Shown here: piece after piece, positions 33,046 through 44,340 of the stretch
How the letters are laid out: each line of letters begins with the position of its first letter
Position numbering within the stretch: the stretch's first letter is position 1
DNA from: Elmis aenea
Lineage: Eukaryota; Arthropoda; Insecta; Coleoptera; Elmidae
Length of the DNA: 64,000 nucleotides
NCBI GenBank assembly: GCA_947652605.1
Contig: OX393578.1
Span: forward strand, 3,410,001 to 3,474,000
Direction of reading: 5' to 3'
Program-made: the position numbers and the translations under genes
The notes under the pieces: model-generated
Database searches by the model: none
What the model was told of the DNA's origin: nothing
Seen by the model: only the letters and a program-made list of their open reading frames with translations

Positions 33046-33262
33046 TGGCCACCTAGGTCACCCCTATAGATTTATTTTGTGGGGACCCATAAAACAGGTG
33101 TATCAAGACCCCCCAACAACTGCTGAAGATGTGCAGAACAGGGTTCGTGTTGCTTTTGATGGTATAACCCCCGAAATGTTATAAAGGGAGCTAGAGTCTT
33201 TCAGACAAGGTCTACGGCTGTGCGTAGAACAAGGACATAATCTTGAACAATTTATTCGATAA
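33046..33262 (+). pseudogene. IS630/Tc1-type transposase C-terminal region, spacer and right arm
   Basis: The plus strand reads WPPRSP, then after a one-base frameshift FILWGPIKQVYQDPPTTAED, then VQNRVRVAFDGITPEML, a stop, and RELESFRQGLRLCVEQGHNL. The family pattern is WPPRSPDLTPLDFFLWG, where the aspartates near SPD belong to the catalytic region; here that piece is lost at the frameshift. It is clearly inactive. The reading direction is opposite to that of the left arm copy. Confidence 0.85.
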
Positions 33263-34011
33263 ATTTCGGAAAAATGGGGTACATTTTTAGTCTAAAATTA
33301 AAGTTGGAGCTCTTTTTATTCTTTTGTTTAAAAATTCTTTGAAAAATTACGACTTACGTCCATGGCCCACTTTAAAATATTTTAATTGCCTTAGTAATAC
33401 TAATAAAAATCGAGATAGCTCGAAAAATATTAACTTTAGGTATAGGACATGCTTAATAATTTCGAAAGACAATTAAATTCTCTACAAGAAAATGTAAAAA
33501 TATACAGGGTGTTGCATTTAAGAAAAATGACTTATCGATGTTTAAAGTTTCACAAGTTTGACCAAGCGTAAAAAACACCCTGTATAGTATTTTTAAAATG
33601 TAGCTAGCGCAAAGTGTTAATTAATCTATTGTCAATCTAAATTTTAAACAAAATTTTACCGCTTTTTTAAATAACTTTAATGTTAAAAAAAATTGAAAGT
33701 GCTGTATCGCTCAAAATTTTCATAAAAATGTAAATTTTACGAAAACGGTTTACTTAAGACCCATATAATCTTATACATTTTTTAAAGTAAATTTTAAGAG
33801 GAATCCAAAAATGAAAAAATATACAGGGTGTTCTATTTAAAAAAATTAAATTTTTTTATGTGCCGGTCAAACGAAACACCCTGTATATTTGAAAATAATT
33901 TTAGGTTATGTAGAAAATAGGTTTGCACAATATTTGTATTAAACATTTTTTGATATTTTCATTAATAAAGGAGCTATCGAAGAATCTCAGGGTCGTGGTG
34001 CACCCTGTATA

Positions 34012-35005
34012 GCATAAAGAATTAATAATTATAATAAACACAATTCCATAATAGTGTGTTGTGCATGTGCTTTGGTTTTTTTAATAAGACCATATTAGGA
34101 AAATAATAATAACGTAACGTGCTCTGTTCTTAAAATACTCCAAGTAAAATCAATTTTTCTTATATACGCCAAAGTTTTGCTATTGTTGCTCAACATTTCC
34201 CTTATAAACCTTATTTATCCGTAACAATACACTTTTATTACACAAATATCCATTATTTTCATTCCTTACATTACGAAGTTTCAAGTTTGCCATTTTTAAA
34301 CTACATGGAAAGCATAAACATGAGCTTATATCATTAGTGCTGGTCCTATTTCTTTTGTAACGTACAAATAAAAGGGTCGAATTTATTTTTCTACGGTTGT
34401 GTCATCATTCTCTTTCAAGTATGAAAATTGTTTTGAGAGTTGAAATGTGGACGTATAACAGATGTGTATTGTTATTGCGAGCACGAATGCTATGATAAGT
34501 GGATGCATCCTAAAGGGCTGTAATTCTCGAACTATCCGGTTTTAATAATAAATCTCTGCCCCAAAGCATGGCCGTTTTTATTATGACGTTCGAAAACACT
34601 TACCTGAATCAGTTTATTTCCATAGGATGATACGGGAGCTACAGGTTGCTACGATAGGTTTATTTATATTATATCATGAACTCATGAGCGTATACGTACA
34701 TACGTGGGAGGGTTGAAAAAGTTGCGCCCTCACATTTTGGCACTCAAATCATTGTCTCGTTTATATTATAAACCAACATTGTCATATACAGGGTGGTCCA
34801 CATAAAAAGGCGACTATCGGGAACTCGTTAACGGTGGAAGCTACAAAGAGAATTTAAATTAGACAAATTGTTCTGCCTTCTAAGACCTATTCAGTGATGC
34901 TTTAGTGTTTTAAAAAATTCCATGGCACGCTAGATCGTTCATTCATTGAGCCGTATAATCCTTAGCATCATGGCTAACGCTGAGGCGTTTTTTAAATCCA
35001 TTTAT
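34012..35005. other. Gene-free DNA with one solo TACAGGGTGG end
   Basis: A terminus at 34787 (TACAGGGTGGTCCAC) matches the one at 3218. Nothing else was recognised. Confidence 0.45.
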
Positions 35006-35013
35006 TGAGGTGG

Positions 35014-35345
35014 ATCGGTTCTCTCTCTGATTTTTCAAAGCTTGTTGTTGGTCCTGGCTGCCTCCGTTATTTTCTTCCATTCTTTCCTATCTTTGCATTT
35101 CGATTTCCAGTCATTTATTCCCAACGACTTTGTATCTTCCTCCAGGGCGTCTCTCCATCTTTTCCTTGGTCTTCCCTTGTTCCTGGGCCAAATAGGGATC
35201 CATTGTGTTATCCTCCTGATCATTTCGGTTGGTTTCCTTCCCATGATGTGTCCTGCCCATCATAATCGCTGTGCTTTAATGTGTCGAATGATATTTTTTC
35301 CTCCGAGTTCCTCCTCTATTTCTTTGTTCCATTTCAATATTACTT
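35014..35345 (-). pseudogene. RTE-like LINE ORF2 C-terminus
   Basis: The minus strand reads WNKEIEEELGGKNIIRHIK, AQRL, stop, WAGHIMGR, then GRPRKRWRDALEED and KDRKEWKKITEAA. This is the usual C-terminal pattern of RTE-like endonuclease-reverse transcriptases (QLRWxGHxxRM, then GRPRKxW, then DRxxW). Only this tail is present and it contains a stop codon where the family has an arginine or lysine before the tryptophan. GAACCGAT is present at its 3' end (35014-35021 on the plus strand). Confidence 0.85.
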
Positions 35346-35399
35346 CAAAAGTTTATATTTTGTATTACAATCCAATTTGTTACTAATGTAGTTTATGAC

Positions 35400-36905
35400 T
35401 CATGCAGATCTATAGTTATCAAAGCTTAAATAATCTCCGAAGCATCCAGCCTTGATTATTCAAGTAAAATTTATTGTTATACTTTGTAATATTACTCAAT
35501 TAACCATTTTAATTAGTAACTTTGGAGAAGCCAAACTGAAATTAATTTTCGAAATTTTTGTGTCTTAAAACTGATTCAGAAAGATATTGGGCGAAGCATA
35601 TTTGAAGGCTTTCCCCAGGCAATTTTCCGGCAATGTTGTTATCTTTGATGAAATTTGCAAGTTTGCTAATTTAATGCTTTTGTAGTACTCCAGAAGAAAA
35701 AATTTGAATATAGCGAACAATTAAAATGGATTTTAAATGAGAAGGGTTTGTATATTTATATACAAGCTTATTAAATGTAGTTAATAAATTGAGTATGAGA
35801 TTATCTAACTAATTTTTATTAATATATTTGTAGAGATTGATTATCAGAATTAAAAATTAAATTTTTAAAATGTTTTGGATGTATAATAAATATAAAATGG
35901 TTTTTTAAATGATACAAAATGCGTATGAGCTAATTTTTCCAATTTTTTTTTCTATCAAGTTCTAAACCTAACTTTACTTATCTACTCTAATAGATTAATT
36001 AAAATTTATGTTTGGTAAATTGTATTTTTGTCACATATGTGCGCACAAATTGAAACAAAAACAAATATTTAAGCAGCTATCTGCTTATTAATCAAAATTA
36101 CACTAAAGTAAATACGAAACAATCAAAATGAGACTAATAATCCAAAAATAATATGAAAATACTTTCTAGAAACGAAAACAATTTCAGTAATTTAATATTA
36201 CTGGAGGTATTTCGTGACAAGGGTTTTATATTAAGCCTAAAAATATCAGGATTATTATCACAAAAAAACAAAATGAGAAAAGCAATAAATAAAAGACAAT
36301 AACAATATTAAAAACTTTAATGTATAAAACCTAGGTACTCAAATTAAGAATAGGAATTTTGCCTTAAAAAAACGCGAAAATATAAGTAAATCTTGCTTGT
36401 AGTTGATAAATATTTCATTAGATCAGCACAGACAAACAAAAGTCGCGCTTATCAGTCCCTATAATTTTCTACTGATTATCTTGGATCAAAAAAACTAAAT
36501 AGTTTTGGTACTATCTGTTTGCAATTTGCATTCATTCGCCAAGACGTTTTTTTTTTGATATCTCAGCAATAAATTTCGGTAAACGACGGTTGGAACACAG
36601 ATTTGGCAATCCCTGTTGAGGCCATAATTCATTTAAATGAACGCAGACTTGAATTACAATAAGAAAAAAAGACATTTAGGTCATACAAGGCCATCTTGAT
36701 GACAGTTTGTAAAGGGCGATAAGATTTTATGTACTCTTTCAAACGTGGATTTAAGAATGTAGGGATATTTCGAGTAAGAAAAAATTCAGTACTTCTAAAT
36801 TAAGAGCAAAATCCATTGAGTACAACGTAAGCCGTTTTCTTTTAAAAGTGATATATATGTACAATTTTGAAAAAAGTTAGAAAACATGCAACTCGATAAT
36901 TGATA
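35400..36905. other. Gene-free AT-rich DNA
   Basis: No coding, RNA or element signal was recognised. Confidence 0.45.
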
Positions 36906-37265
36906 AAAATTTTAAACAGGTATAAAAAATATCTTTAATCGGTTGCCGATGGTTATCTATCACTTACTTAGGGTTTAATTAACAGTTTTGCACAAATTTC
37001 AAATGTATTTCAAAATAAAAGCAGAAATACATAGATACCTACATTTCGAGATTTTTGATAATTTTTAAACAAAGATAAAAAATATTTTCATTTTGTTTTC
37101 ACCCATATTTACTACAGATCTTTATTGTTTAGACTTTGCTCATTGAAGACCATTACACAAATTTCAAATTTTAGCCAAAAAAAAGGAGATTTGATAACAT
37201 TTGAACAGCTTTAAAAATATTTGTAATCTATTTTTCAACGTATTTCATAATGAAATCTGCTGCTA
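36906..37265. repeat. Diverged relatives of the 6117-6770 tandem units
   Basis: Blocks such as AAAAATATCTTTAATCGGTT recur with spacings of about 150 and 133 bases and resemble AAAAATATTTTTAATCGGTT of the 6-kb array. Divergence is high, so the relationship is tentative. Confidence 0.4.
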
Positions 37266-37496
37266 AGGTTTGATTAAAATTTCCGCACATATTGAAGACC
37301 ATTATATAGCGGAAGAAGAAAGCCAGAAAGGGAAAACAATGAAAATAGGATATTAAAACATCACAATATTGATGGAAAAGAATGAAAATGGGACGTGGAG
37401 CAGAAAACGTTGAAAGAAAATGAAACAACAACAAACCAACAACCCTCAAAAAACTGATAGTATAGAATAAACGAGAATTTAGTTGATGAAGACAAA

Positions 37497-37660
37497 GGAC
37501 AAAATGGGAAAACAAAAAGAGAAGTAGACTAGAAGAAAAAGGAGTTAGCAAAAGAGATGTGCCACAGTTAGCCAGTGACAGAAAAAGATGGAGAAACAAT
37601 CAAGAATTAGGAATAATAGCTTGACACCGAAAGATACAAGAGAATCCGATTAAGAAAAAG
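37497..37660 (+). pseudogene. RTE-like LINE 3' end
   Basis: The plus strand reads RLEEKGVSKRDVPQLASDRK, then RWRNNQELG, and is followed by a 3' untranslated piece, GACACCGAAAGATACAAGAG then AATCCGATTAAG. The same order (PQLANDRKEWRN, then GACACCGAAGGGTACAAGAG, then GAACCGATTAAG) occurs on the minus strand of the LINE at 61068-62148. The two are therefore copies of one family. Everything upstream is lost. Confidence 0.7.
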
Positions 37661-39020
37661 AGGAATAATTTAATCTCGAGACATTGGTACAATAATATTT
37701 AATTTGACCAAATAAGGCTTTTCATGAGATTGATCTTCAATTTTTCTGTAGCGTCCTTTAATCGTAAAAAGATCTTTATGTAAACGAGCAATTTATATAC
37801 ACTTTAAGCAAACATGAAGAGAATTCCTGAAAGTTTCTCTGAGAACGGAAATGCATTTTAGAATCCATATCTACATAAAAAGCATCTGCGACTATGTGCA
37901 GACTTCGGTAATAGCGCTCTCAGCTTCGTAGGGAATATATTTTTTCCTTTAAAACTAGAACGAAACGTTAAAATCAAGCCGCGTGATGCAAAGTATTATA
38001 TAATATATCGAGACGCTATTGCTTTTGATTAATCGTTTATTAATATTAAACACGGTACAAGGTCCTGGTTTGATTTATGGCTTAAACTTAGTACGCACTC
38101 TTGTCGAAGTTTTGAACACTTGGGGTTTTACTATAATACACCCGCTCGTTGAAATTTTACACCAGTAAAAAGCCTTGTTATACCTCTGCGTTATAAATTA
38201 TAATAATTATACTGTATTAAATTTGCAGGTGTGGTAGAGTCGCTAGTCTGGCATGAGTTTAATGTTGATTTATATGAAAAACAAACTTAGTATTGCAGTT
38301 TGCACTTCTAGCATTTGTTTGTATAGGGTCGTATTCTCAAGCATCTGTTAAAAGTATTTACAGTTAAAATGAGAAGCTTTAATTTCTTAAAACAATTTCA
38401 CGCACATTTACTGTGCTATTTTGCAAATTTTGATAACACAGACTTATTTTTCGAGTCTTCTGTATGTGACTGTAAATAATCCACATTTCTTTTATACTTT
38501 TCTTAACCCCGGCCACTGCCTGCTCATAAAAATACTATATTTTCGCGCAGTTTATACCAAAATGCTGGTCAAGAGAATCGGAAATGCGAGCTAAAATATT
38601 TCGCTGTTAGCGATATGGGGTAGAAGGGTTGAACTCTATAAAAAGATTTTTATTGTTATGGCCCTTTTTGTGCGTTACCTAAAATTGTACAAATTTATAT
38701 TTCTTTATTTTCGGTTCAAAGAAGGTATTGTGAACGATGGAAAAGTTGAGCGTTTTCATTTTCATCTATATCTGAAAATTGTTGCCAATATTTGTGTGGG
38801 TGTATGTGTTTGTTGTAGTCATAAAATACATTAATCAAACAAATTATCAGTATTATAACACAAGTGCATTGAAAATTATCGATAATTTTTGGTAGATATG
38901 CCTGGATGCAAGCTGAGCTGAAAAAACACGAGTGCACGAGTGATTTTTTCTGATTCAACTTGCATGAGTGAAGATTTCTCAAAAATTATAGATTATTTGC
39001 AATGCACGAGTTATATTTTG
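37661..39020. other. Gene-free DNA
   Basis: No gene or complete element was recognised. Short GCACGAGTG words near 38930 resemble part of the family-H hairpin but are too short to assign. Confidence 0.4.
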
Positions 39021-39499
39021 TTAGAAAATTTCCTTCACCTAACCTACCTGTCAAATTTAATGCATGTTGTGTCAACTTTTACAAGTACTGTCAGAGTGGT
39101 GAGTCAGGGGTGTGGTTTAATCCATATTAAAGTAACGCTACTGGTCGCCGAAATTCGTCAAAAAATTATCAAGACCAATATATTTAATTCCCTCTCCAAA
39201 TTTATATTTTCGACCAATCACAAACTCAGATTTCTTAGAAACAACCAATAAACGCATGAAAATCTGTTAATTATTGGGAAAAGGATATTATCAGTGTATG
39301 ATTATGTTTATTGGTCGTCTCTAGGAAATCTAAGTTTGTTATTGGTCGAAAACGCAAATTTGACAGGATGAGCAACGTCTGACAGGGGAATGTAAAATTA
39401 TTACCGTGTAATAATGCTCTTATTGGTAGTCTCTCTAGAAGATTAAGGATTAGTGATTGGTTGAAAACGCAAATTTGACAGGTGAAGGAAATTTTCTAA
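39021..39499. mobile_element. Hairpin MITE with internal direct and inverted repeats
   Basis: TTAGAAAATTTCCTTCACC at the left is inverted exactly at the right (GGTGAAGGAAATTTTCTAA, ending 39499). A 60-base unit, TTATTGGTCGTCTCTAGG through GGTCGAAAACGCAAATTTG, occurs at 39308 and, diverged, at 39419, and is inverted at 39196-39254. The element can therefore fold in two alternative ways. No coding capacity is visible. Confidence 0.75.
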
Positions 39500-41205
39500 G
39501 TAAAACTGTGTACTGTCTTAATTTTTGTAATGTATGGAATAATATCTCAGCTATTAGGGCGTTGAACATACTGAAATGGAAGAAAATTAATTCTAGAATA
39601 GTCTAGTGAAGATTGTACGACTTAGGAGTATTCATATATCATATTTTGTTATATTATAAAATGTATGGATTAATACTTTTTTAAATTCACTGATTTTTTA
39701 TCACGCCTAGCTTTAATTTAAATCACCGGTATAGATTTTCATGAACATTTTTCATTGCCTGTAAGTTCTTGGCGAATAATAATTTCCGATGCGGTATACT
39801 TTTGTCTCTTCAGTGGAGATATTCCAGAAATTTTTGCTAATTACGAATTCTTATTAATTATGCTGAGGTTTTATTCAAGGCAGCTCGTTAGAAATCTTTT
39901 GAGTCGGTCTAATCTTAATAATAACGCTGAAGTAGCTACCGATTCATTTGAAGCTTTTTATGTAAACTTCTTTGCCAGTGTTTTTTAAGCCTGGGGTTGG
40001 AACGAATTAAAACGTTTTACGGTTTGTGCAAGAATTTTGTAACTCACTTTTTAATTTTATGGATATTTCTCGTTTAATTTTACTTTGTAATCTACTTTTG
40101 ATGCAGTTATTAGACACAAAGTTATAAATAACTGTAGTTATTAAAATGTGAAGATTTGATTGAAAATACAATCCCCGCAGACGAGAAAAAAATTAAATGA
40201 CCAAAAAAACAGTCACTAATTTTACTGCCATTCTCTATTAATCAAACTTTTTTCATTCATAACATTTGTTACGTTAATACTTGAGCATCTCTAAGGGTCG
40301 AGTTTTAAATTGGAATATGATTTTTTTGATGCATTTTAATACATGATTTTTATATCTTATATTTAACGGAGGCACCAGGATTTTAAAATACTCTACAAAC
40401 GATACTTTGGCACTGTTAACATTAATAGCAATCGAGTTGTTTAGTTCAGAAACAATCTTTTAATTTTCAAAAAGCATCCAAGTTGATTTAGTGGCATCAA
40501 GGACGAGATGATAATCCTGTGAATAATTATAAATAAATGATACATTTTGTTATTTTGTAAACAGCATCAATTAAATGATACGATAAACACAAAAGAAGTT
40601 TTAAGCACCTGATATGCTTATCAGCCATATAGACTAACAGCACAATAGTAGAGTTAAAATAAACCACTTATGATACCTCAGTATTATCATCACAACTTTA
40701 TTTATGTAGCATTACTTGAAAACTGTTATCCTTGCGTTATCCTGCGGGCTTATTATTAAACAAAATGTGTCACATGCATATTGCCGCGTAATGGCGCAAA
40801 CGTTTATTTTAGTAATTCCAGCATTCTTATTAAGTTGTACAGTTGGCTGCACGACTCGAGTAAGTTATATTCAGCATCATCTCAACTGCATTAGGAAGAG
40901 TATCATATTCTTACTATTTTATGGCACTTAAATTGCTAGCTTAAACTGCTTTCAGGCTTCAATAAGATGAGTTAATGTAGCATACAAATTGCATTAATTA
41001 CAGATGATGCGCACTTTATATGAACAAATTAAGTTTGCAGCGTCGTCTCTTACGTTGAGAGTGGATTTTCGTTTGCTTTAAGGACGCTGCTTGGATGGAA
41101 TTACATTTTTCACTTTGACAAATCGTCGGAAAAAAAAGTTTTGGGGTCACCAAAGATTTTGACTTGCTATACATTGACTTTTTGAGAGAAATATTCTTAA
41201 TAAAA
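39500..41205. other. Gene-free AT-rich DNA
   Basis: The frames at 39755-39988 and 40716-40931 have no motif I recognise. No repeat border was seen. Confidence 0.45.
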
Positions 41206-42245
41206 TACAGGGTGTTTCTTAAGTATTGCAGAAAATCGGGAGGCAATTTCTTATCGAAAATTAAGGGGGGTCTTTCATATAAATTTTTTTCCTTAGACGT
41301 CTCCTTTCGGAATTACACTCCCCTAAAGGGGAGCTGTAAATAGAGGTTTTTATTTTATTTCTCAAATTTGGATATATGCAGGAGAGTGATATTAAGTAGA
41401 TGTTTTATTCTTATTAAAACGTTTCCCATAGTAATATTTTTAATCATCTCCCACCTTCATACGGGGTTGAAAAGTGCGACCCCTGTTGTTTTTTTTATCA
41501 GAACTTTTTGGTGGTTTGAAATTTTGTAATTAATTTTTTTATTCTTTAGTTTTTCTCGTAAAATCTACCATTTATGAGTAAAAAATAAGATAAATAAACA
41601 TGAACCATCAAATATTCCAATATAAAACGATTCATTTTGGTGGTTGCCATGGTTTGTTTATGTTCATTTTGGGTAGAACTGACGGGTGTAATTCATTTTG
41701 ACTTTTACTCGGTGACAAAGCTAAAATGCCCGTCAATTCTACCCAATATGAACATAAACAAACAATGGTAACCACCAAAATGAATCGTTTTATATTGGAA
41801 TATTTTATGACTTAGGTGCACTTATTTTATTTGTTACTCAAAAACTGTAGGTTGGGCAGGAAAAGTTAAGGAATAAAAGAAGTTTCTAAATAAAAAAGCT
41901 TTTAACGGAAATTTTTAAAATTGCAAAATTTCAACCCTCCAAAAGTTCTGATAAAAAAATCAACAGGGGTCGCACTTTTCAGCCCTCTGTGAAGATGGGA
42001 GATGATTAAAAATATTACTATGGGAAACCTTTCAATAAGTATCAAACATCTACCAAATATTATTCTCCTCCACTTATCCAAATTTGGGAAATAAAATAAA
42101 AATCTAATTTTACCGCTCCCCTTTAGGGGGGTGTAACTCCGAAAGGAGACGTCTAAGGAAAAAAATGTATATGAAAGACCCCCCTTAATTTTCGATAATG
42201 AATCACCTCCAGAAATTGTTTGCAATACTTAAGAAACACCCTGTA
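41206..42245. mobile_element. 1.0-kb foldback element, family F, copy 1
   Basis: TACAGGGTGTTTCTTAAGTA at the left is inverted at the right, and arms of about 450 bases pair almost throughout, for example TTAGACGTCTCCTTTCGG against CCGAAAGGAGACGTCTAA. The centre holds a second palindrome (CGATTCATTTTGGTGGTTGC with its inverse). TA borders fit Tc1/mariner-type insertion. A second copy is at 47083-47917 and a right half at 15815-16164. Confidence 0.9.
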
Positions 42246-42948
42246 TAACACTCGTTTAATTTTTGTACAGAGAAGAGTTATTATAATCCAGTGATTTGTA
42301 AGTATATTTATATTACTAACATATTTAACAACAAAATTACAGAGTAAATGCCAGGTGCCACACTATTCGAACGTCTTATCTTTGTGGTTCCAATCTATTT
42401 ACTTTTCCAAGTTTGCAGACTATCCGAACCCAATCACTAAACAGCTCTTCCCAAACTGTGGTCTGTTGCGGGAACTGTTAATTTAAATTCTCCATCGTGT
42501 TTCGTGAATTATCGTTGTGGGTGTTTACCGTAATCGGATGATAATTCTGTTCTTGTATGTTGGGTTTCGGACCAGTGATAAGCTGCCTTTGACCATACAC
42601 TATTAAATTTCTTGCTAGAACTTTGGCCTATTGGAGCTGTAAAATCGAATCGACAGACGCCACGAATGTTGTAGAGTTTAATATATTGTGTTACTCGTAC
42701 TATGTCCTTTGTCCTATGTTAAGTCTTATACCTAAGATTAAATCTATCTAGTTATTACGATTTTTGTATTATTTTAAAAACTTACAAAGCCGGACAAATT
42801 ATTTAATAGCGTCGTTATTAGAGTAGATTAAAAAAAATTTAAACTAAGGTCGTTTAGCATGACAAGCTGCATAAAACAAAAATATTTTTTAATAAACCGA
42901 CCGTTTATTTTTTGAGAACCACCTTGCATTTTGTTATTTTAAATACAA
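42246..42948. other. Gene-free DNA
   Basis: No gene or repeat was recognised. Confidence 0.45.
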
Positions 42949-43220
42949 CACCCTGTATATTTTTACGTTTTCTTGTAGATAATTGCATTATCTTTAAGAA
43001 ACATTAAGCACGTTCTATAGCTAAAGTTAATATTTTGAGAGTTATTGCAATTTTTATATAATTTTTTAAAAAAATGGTGGAGGTACTGGGTAAGTTATTT
43101 TTGTAAAACAAATTAATTAACATAAATGTTATTTGAGCAGATAGAAAAACCTTTTTAATACAAAAGTTGCTTAGCATCATAAGCTGCAAAATGTAAAGTT
43201 GTTTCCAAAAATACAGGGTG
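42949..43220. repeat. Fragment related to the arms of the 32107-34011 palindrome
   Basis: CACCCTGTATATTTTTACG, TTCTTGTAGA, ATTAAGCACGTTCTATAGCT and GTTAATATT occur in the same order as at 32606-32700. A TACAGGGTG end at 43212 faces it. It is diverged and has no coding capacity. Confidence 0.7.
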
Positions 43221-44062
43221 TTTAATTCCCGTGTAACAGAAGTCTAAATATTTTTTTACAAAGACAGGAATTATTGGTTACTTCGAATTAGGTAGCGCCA
43301 CATTATTTATGGCAATTTTGAACAATAATGTATTTGTAAAATCTGAGTTTTATATGAAATACCCCTCGATTAGTTATAGAAGTTGCCAAATTTCAGAAAT
43401 GTAAGTAATTTTTTGAGATATTTTATAATTTTTGACCCATATTGTGATAAATTTATTATACAGAGAATAAAAGTGATGAAAATAATACTTCTTTAAATCC
43501 AATTACTACTGCTTCAACTTAATAAGCAAAATATCTTAAAAACATCTTGCAAAAGAATTTTCATCCAAATTCGTGAGCTTACCAACTTTTTCGAAGTATT
43601 TAATAACGTCGGCAAAAAACAAATGAAATTAATTTACTTCTCGGATTTGCCTTAAAGCAACGTTTTTCTTCTAAGGCGATTAGAATTAACGGTTAACTTT
43701 GTTTGGGCCTTGCTAAAAAACTCGTGCGTCATCTTCAGCCTTACTACTCTAATAAAGGTAGGACTTGATAACGGTTTAAAGTGGTCCTTTGTATTTCAAA
43801 TGGGGATTTACCTTGATGGAACGTTTTTGCAATTCGATTCAACAGATTAAGGATCGTTCAGGATCTAATAAAAAAAAGTATGCGCAGGTATAAGGCGATT
43901 ATTCATATAAGAAAACATCCCCTCAAAATATATTTAGTCTATCAAAAAGTTGTAATTTGTTATTTTAAAGCCCTAACAAATAACACACGTTAAAAGCTTA
44001 TTTAAGTTTTGAACCATACAAGGTATTAAATAAGGTTAAGAATCAGTAAACGATTATAGTAT
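43221..44062. other. Gene-free DNA
   Basis: No gene or repeat was recognised. Confidence 0.45.
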
Positions 44063-44340
44063 ATTACATAACAAGAGTTGTAAGAAGCATATTACACACG
44101 AGTGCGTAATTACTTTACAACTCGTGTTATGTAGCTTACTTTTTCTACGAACACATAATACCTACGATTTTAACGGCTTTTTTGCTAGTATATGCATGTA
44201 ATTACGTTGTCTTGTCAATTTTGACGTAAGCCTACTTTGACATTTCTAGACAAGTGTGCGTTTTGCTTACCGTGCGTTATAACTCACTTACTATGCATGT
44301 ACAGTAAGAGTCATTTACATTAGTGGTTGTAGAAAAACAA
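44063..44340 (+). mobile_element. Hairpin MITE family H, copy 2
   Basis: This copy matches 16352-16675 through TTACATAACAAGAGTTGTAAG, the inverted AACTCGTGTTATGTA and the TTACGTTGTCTTGTCAATTTT tail. It lacks the extra loop segment of copy 1. Confidence 0.8.

Larger units (their letters stand above)
32107..34011. mobile_element. 1.9-kb foldback element made from an IS630/Tc1-type transposon
   Basis: The left arm (about 32109-32977) and the right arm (about 33147-34009) are inverted copies of each other over roughly 865 bases, separated by a 169-base spacer. The ends are TATACAGGGTGCACCAC and its inverse, with TA at each border. Inside the arms are further TACAGGGTGTT and ACACCCTGTA ends (for example near 32232, 32288, 32533 and 32607), so smaller elements were already nested before the arms were duplicated. 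Both arms encode the same transposase C-terminus, reading outwards. Partial relatives lie at 17835-18676 and 42949-43220. Confidence 0.9.

Noticed and set aside
37228..37599. 123-codon minus-strand frame
   Set aside because: It is the antisense of a LINE 3' end (plus-strand RLEEKGVSKRDVPQLASDRK) and A-rich flank, which reads as a hydrophobic protein by chance.
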